This document shows, one piece after another, positions 38,644 to 43,036 of a stretch of DNA of 43,036 nt. The number at the start of each line of letters is the position of its first letter. Within the stretch, counting starts at the first letter, position 1. The position numbers were made by a program, and so were the translations under genes. Below the pieces are notes generated by a model. The model was not told the DNA's origin, searched no databases, and saw only the letters and a program-made list of their open reading frames with translations. The stretch is from Chrysochromulina tobinii (Eukaryota > Haptophyta > Prymnesiales > Chrysochromulinaceae), in NCBI GenBank assembly GCA_001275005.1, contig JWZX01003086.1, forward strand, positions 1-43,036, given 5' to 3'.

Positions 38644-41600
38644 TCAGAAGAGACTCTCTGCGATGGCCTCCTCCCATTCCCACTTTTTCAGCTCCCACTC
38701 GTAGCGATTTCGACTCGTCGAGAGCAGCCTCTTCAAGCTGGAAGCCCCGTGACCGGAGCCGCTGGCGTGGTCGGAGCAGTTCGTTGGTTTCGGTGGTGAG
38801 AATGGCTTTCCTTGCGGAATGCCCGAATGATCAAGATCACCTTCGGCGGTAACAGTGCTGGCCCGCCGGGGCTTTGGCTTGCGCCAGATGCCCCGGATTC
38901 GGCTAACGCCGCGAGTGTCGCAGCTGGTGGCGTCGTGGCCGCTAGTGTCGTGGGCGCTCTGATGCGGCGCATCCGCGACGCGCTGGTTCAATTGAGATGG
39001 CCTCTTCCGCGTGGCTGCTTCCATCAAAGATTGCTTCTTCCGCGTTCGCTCTTCCACCTGTCGCACGATGGTCTCGAGCACGGCGGTGGACGCCTGATGG
39101 TTCTCACGCTGGTCTCGCTGCGTGCCCGGAGAAGGAGGTCCCCAGCTCATGCTTGAGGAGCGCTCGACGAGGAGGCTTGAATCGGAGGCACCCATCTTGT
39201 TGCCGAGCGCCGACAGGCCGACGGAGGCACCCATCTTGTTGCCGAGCGCCGATAGGCCGCGCGTCATCTCCGGAGGCGCAGCCACATGCAACCTTGGAAC
39301 TGAGTATGTGCCGTCCACGTGGACATGTGCGCTGCCATGGGTCCTGTCGAGGCACTTGCCGTGGAAGCCGTTCGGGACAGATTTGCTTCGGGGCAGACCT
39401 GCTGTCGCGTTCTCAGCTGTGTCTGGGGATCGTCGGAGTGAATCTTCCAGTTCCCTGTTCTGATGAGCCTCAAGGGCGTCCTTTTGAGCTTGTTTCACCG
39501 CTTTCTTGAGTTCGTCCGAAGAGAGGTGACCGTTGCGATCCGTGTCGATCTGGTCAAAAAGCGCCTCTGCTTTGGTCGCGAGATCTTCCATATCGAACTT
39601 GATGGGCTCGTGGGGCGCGAGGAGGCCGAAGCAGTGCGCGTGGAGCGAGCCTCGCAGCCCATCCTTGCGCAGCCGCCACATCCACGAGGAGCCCAGCAAC
39701 TGCGGCACGACGAGCGCGAGGACGATGAGGATGCCGAGCGTGGCACTGAAGAAGAGCCACGCAGGTCGTGACTGGACGCCGGCCGGCTCTTCATCGTCGC
39801 CCCGCGTCAGCAGTGCAAACGCAAACGTGAACAGCGAGCCGAGGAGCCCGAACATGCCCGCGCCTGTGGTGGCAGGGGGGAGAGAGGGGAGGCGAGGGCG
39901 ACGGGGAGGCACGGATGCGGGGGTGAGCTGAGTTGGGCGCATGATATGGGGCGCATGCAACGGAGCGCATGATAGGGGGCGCATGCATTGGGGCGCATGG
40001 TAGCGACGACTCGCAGCCAGCAGGCGGGGGAGGGGAAGGGGTGACTTGGGCGGCTGGGACGGCTCAGCACGCACGAAAGCAAGTCTCGACGAACATGGCG
40101 AGGCCAGAGCAACGCTGACTAAACCAGTCACTGAAGTTCCAAATGTGCCGGCCTGGGGATCCCGCTTTGCACGTCTCGATGACGTATTGTTGCCGGAGCA
40201 CCCGGTCAAACTTCCCAACGTACTTCTCGTCTCGTAACTCTCGTCTCGCGAGCTCCTGATCGCGCCAGTCCTCCATGAGCGGCGGCGCCAGTCCGTCGCC
40301 GCCGCTCATGCCGGCGCCGTCGTACAGACTGCCGTCGGCGCAGAACCGGTCGTCGTCGGGTTTTCCGAGCATGTGGACAGCGATTCGTCTGAGATTCTTG
40401 TTCATCAGCTGCTGCTTCTGCACGCGCAGGTCCATGAACTCGGCGAAGCGGGACGTGAGCGCGAGGCAGCCCATGATGACACACAGCTCACAGCCGAAGC
40501 CCCATGCGAGCAAAAAGTAGTGCAGGGCGGCCACCTCGAACAGGCAGCTACCGCTTCGTAGCTCGACGAGGCATCCGGACGTTGGGGGCAGCTGCCCTTC
40601 GATCACGAGAACGAAGCCGCCGGAGATGAGTAGCGAGGAGGCGGTCATGAGCATCTGGAAGCGCTCGGTGCGCTGCTCCCAGAGGTCGCGATCTGCCTCG
40701 CGATCCTGCTCGCGGAGATCGGCCAGGATGCCCTCAAAGTGGAGCCGGTGGTCCACGCGGCGCGCCTGCTGGTACAGCCGGCGCTCTTGCCGGATGCTCT
40801 CGAGATGCTGCAGCTGCGACTTTCGTAGTGCTTCGAGGTGATGCTCCCTGTCTTGAGCGATGTTCTCTTTGTGCAGCTCCGCGGCGTTGGCCAATCCTTC
40901 CTCGTGGTGCTTCATGTCCTGCGCGAGCGCGATGCGCTGCAGCTCGCGCGACATCTCCTGCGCTTGCAAGTGGTGCTCATGTGTCGTCAAGCTCGACGTC
41001 AGGCCTGAGGCGGCGGCGGCGGCGGCGGCGATGCCGGACGCCAACTTTATAGGCAGCTCGCTCGACTTTATAGGCAGCTCCTTCGACGCTAGTTTCGCGA
41101 GCGGCGCAGCGACGGCTGAGACCGCAGCGACGGCTGAGAGATGCGACACGTACCTGTTCATCCTGCTCGACTGCTGTGGCACCACGTCAAGGCCGGCAGT
41201 CGACGACGAGGCTGCGGCCGATCTAGGTGCGACACCGCCGGTCGCATCAACTGTCGCCGCAGTGGATGGCGCAGGCGCAGCTGGACCGTCCATGTGGCCT
41301 TCCGCCTGCTTCTTCGCGCGTGTGAGAGCCTTGGCCAGTTTTGCTGTCACACTGGGCTCCACTTCGAGGCCCAGCTGGTACACCTTGACGGCTTCACTGT
41401 GACGGCCGAGTTTCTCCAACGCGATGCCCAGCGCGAGCGACTCTTCGTAGTAGTTCTGGCCGACCGTATCGCGGCCGAGGCGCTCCAGCGCGATGCGCTC
41501 GAGCGACTCTTCGTAGTAGTTCTGGCAGACCGTACGGGCCGAGCGGTACAACTTGTCGGTCTCGTTCTTTTGGTCGAGCTCTCGATCGACGTGATTTAAG

Positions 41601-41701
41601 AGCTCGACCGCCTCTTCAGCAAAGCGGTCGACCGCCTCCGCGAATCGCCCCTCCTCCATGGCCACCTTCCATTCGGGCTCATGTGTCACCGCCGGCCGCA
41701 T
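38644..41701 (-). CDS. Orai-like calcium channel with TPR-like N-terminus and C-terminal EF-hand, two exons
   Basis: Proposed CDS is complement(join(38644..39863,40075..41701)), 948 residues. Exon 1 encodes TPR-like helices (about 8-125, with a 22-residue duplication around NYYEESL), a long charged coiled coil (about 235-350), and two membrane helices. The first of these, LLISGGFVLVIEGQLPP, resembles Orai TM1 with its pore glutamate; the second is FLLAWGFGCELCVIMGCLAL. The frame closes at 40064, but a GTGCGT donor at 40074 and a CCACCACAG acceptor at 39864 (phase 1) join ...MFVETCF-R-AGMFGLLGSLFTFAFALL and bring in TM3 and TM4. Exon 2 then has one EF-hand, DQIDTDRNGHLSSDELKKAV, and a disordered tail. 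Orai proteins carry store-operated calcium entry and are normally gated by the separate EF-hand protein STIM. The start may be M at 41659. Confidence 0.62.
39864..40074 (-). other. Inferred intron of the Orai-like gene
   Basis: 211-nt GT-AG intron (GTGCGT ... CCACCACAG on the minus strand), phase 1, with a pyrimidine-rich stretch before the acceptor. It includes a GCGCATG-rich direct repeat (39936-40000). It is supported by the restored four-helix layout. Confidence 0.6.
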
Positions 41702-41745
41702 AAACTGTCGCCGCAGTGGCTGGCGCAGGCGCAGCTGGACCGTCC
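41235..41745. repeat. 57-bp direct duplication spanning the Orai-like gene start
   Basis: The segment at about 41235-41291 (ACTGTCGCCGCAGTGG, then GCGCAGGCGCAGCTGGACCG) recurs at about 41689-41745 with only three to four differences. The second copy covers the predicted start codon at 41699-41701, in a different frame from the first. Confidence 0.85.
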
Positions 41746-41793
41746 CTTGCGGAGCATAGCCGTTAGTCGGCGCATGAATGCGCGTTTGTGTGA

Positions 41794-43029
41794 CACGCAG
41801 AACTTACCGGTACAGTCGCCTCGGACTCGGACTTGGGGCACGCCTTTTCGGATGCTTGGGCTCTTCTTAGGGAGGAGGTCGATGGCGTGGTGGATGTTAC
41901 GCAGTCACCTGGCCTGCTCAGCCACCCGGCCGAGACGGTACCCGCGCAGCACCGGATGCAGCACGCTATCACGGCCCAGCGGGAGGCAGCGGCGGCTCGG
42001 CGCCTCGATGTCCTCATGCTCGCTCTCCCCAGGACGGACCCTCGGAGGCACGCGTGGCTGGAGGCTGGGGATGCCGCCCAGATTGCAGGCCGTTGGCTTG
42101 CTTCGCACCCTTCCGAGCGCCTCGGCTTGGTGTGCTCGTGCAGCGAGTTCAGCGAGATGCTCGTCTCCTACTTGGGTGTGGATAGCCCAGCGGCTTCGTC
42201 TCCGGGCATTTTGGGTGCCTCGTTCTCGGGATACAGCGGTGGGCGTCAGCGGTTCGTCGTCGATGCCGGAGGTTGGGAGGTCGAGCGCGTGCAGATGCCC
42301 GGGGACGGGTGGCGCGACGCTCACGACTACATCGCCTCCACCGTCTTTGACCTCGTCTCTCTCGCTGGGATCACAGGCACCATGGAGCCGCGTGGCATCT
42401 TCAGCATGGCGGTTCCGGCCGAGGTCCTGGCCGCTGCACTGGCCGAGGACGGCAGCCGTCGATCGCGGCCCGGTGCTGTTCCGGACTACTGCTTCACGGT
42501 CGACGGTCGTCGCATGCTGTATGACGTAAAACGGATTGCCTTCTGTCCGAGTCGCTATTGGCCTACGGTCGCGGTGGCTTCTAGCCGTGGGGGACCACTT
42601 GAGCACAGGGCATCTCTCGTCCGAGCGGAGTATGAGGCAGCGGCTGCCGCACTCGACGCCCGCACAGCAGCCTGGTACATTCGGACGGGGACCGCCGCCC
42701 CAGTCGGGGCACCGACGGCAGTCGATATCCTAGCTTCGTTCCCTCCAGTTCGCGGCCTGGTCTTCGGCAGCACTGCTTGCGGGGGGTCCAGGGAGGTTGG
42801 CATCCTCCTTGCTCAGGCTGCGTCGTCGTCTGCCCAGCGTCAGTGGCGCTCGCTCGGCGCTCGCTCCATGCTCGACGCGCGATCCTTCATGATCTCGACG
42901 CTGCGCTCCCAGGTCGGCTTCGCCGCGGCCGTCGCGCATGCCCGCCTCCGCCTCTCACGTCTTGAGCTTATCGGGGGCTCCGGCCGCACTGCTGGCCGCT
43001 ACGCGTCTGCCGCACGCGCCTTCATTTGA
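41794..43029 (+). CDS. Retroelement-type protein, 5'-truncated, with PD-(D/E)XK-like motif
   Basis: An open frame of about 411 codons begins directly after a stop at 41791-41793. The first ATG is at 41956, so the natural start is probably missing. Conserved-looking segments are FSEMLVSYLGVDSP, DGWRDAHDYIAS, VPDYCFTVDGRRMLYDVKRI, then RASLVRAEYEAAAAALD, PVRGLVFGS and QWRSLGARS. This layout resembles the region downstream of reverse transcriptase in algal retroelement ORFs. PDY...(13 residues)...DVK fits a PD-(D/E)XK nuclease core. No reverse transcriptase is present here. Its position just upstream of the Orai-like gene, and a truncated 5' end, fit a 5'-truncated LINE-like insertion. It could also be a domesticated single-copy gene. 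Confidence 0.5.
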   Translation, partial: HAELTGTVASDSDLGHAFSDAWALLREEVDGVVDVTQSPGLLSHPAETVPAQHRMQHAITAQREAAAARRLDVLMLALPRTDPRRHAWLEAGDAAQIAGRWLASHPSERLGLVCSCSEFSEMLVSYLGVDSPAASSPGILGASFSGYSGGRQRFVVDAGGWEVERVQMPGDGWRDAHDYIASTVFDLVSLAGITGTMEPRGIFSMAVPAEVLAAALAEDGSRRSRPGAVPDYCFTVDGRRMLYDVKRIAFCPSRYWPTVAVASSRGGPLEHRASLVRAEYEAAAAALDARTAAWYIRTGTAAPVGAPTAVDILASFPPVRGLVFGSTACGGSREVGILLAQAASSSAQRQWRSLGARSMLDARSFMISTLRSQVGFAAAVAHARLRLSRLELIGGSGRTAGRYASAARAFI

Positions 43030-43036
43030 TCGCCGA

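Noticed and set aside
38644-40218. Separate EF-hand membrane protein gene of 524 codons
   Set aside because: It lacks an ATG at its 5' end, and its first 115 or so residues are intron-like; splicing makes it exon 2 of the Orai-like gene.

Overview
The window looks like nuclear DNA of a eukaryotic microalga, most likely a haptophyte. Evidence: high GC; long, mostly intronless genes on both strands with a few GT-AG introns; typically eukaryotic proteins (MORN-SET, MIT, IQ and EF-hand proteins, a TKL kinase, an Orai-like channel, a Delta24-sterol reductase); extreme proline, glycine and serine tracts; a Cys motif of the CDDGGPGSEY type that I associate with haptophyte surface proteins; and a sphingolipid C9-methyltransferase, fitting the C9-methyl-branched sphingoid bases known from haptophytes and diatoms. 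The assignment is inferred and no ribosomal or organellar marker is present. Many of the longest open frames have no ATG at their 5' end, so the starts below were reset to the first plausible ATG.

Layout. 1-6.5 kb: a fucosyltransferase-like gene with a decamer-repeat intron (+), then a secreted lipocalin, a glycosyltransferase-like gene and an organelle- or secretory-targeted SET-like gene (all -). 6.5-16.7 kb: three large + strand genes: gelsolin/EF-hand/polycystin-like membrane protein, coiled-coil/IQ/polyproline membrane protein, and a MORN-SET protein fused to a spermidine-synthase-type methyltransferase domain. 17-22 kb: a MIT-IQ protein and an SGNH esterase (-), divergent from a PC-esterase (+). 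22.2-25.7 kb: sphingolipid C9-methyltransferase followed by DHCR24, both +. 25.7-27.5 kb: no gene recognised. 27.5-34.3 kb: a copper P1B-ATPase (-) divergent from a membrane-anchored helical protein (+), then a MITE-like insertion and an FkbM methyltransferase (+). 34.3-43 kb: an HTTM-like polytopic protein (-), a small acidic UPF0690-like protein (+), a TKL kinase ending in a CaaX box (+), an Orai-like channel gene with an EF-hand split by one intron (-), and the tail of a retroelement-type ORF (+).

Themes. Several genes suggest calcium and membrane signalling (Orai-EF-hand, gelsolin-EF-hand-polycystin, IQ proteins, prenylated kinase). Others concern membrane lipids (C9-methyltransferase, DHCR24) and extracellular glycans (fucosyltransferase-like, glycosyltransferase-like, FkbM, PC-esterase, SGNH esterase). 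A bipartite dispersed repeat of about 120 bp recurs only in gene 5' regions, mostly between divergent genes, and is the strongest unexplained non-coding signal. In-frame duplications of about 36-66 nt recur inside many genes.
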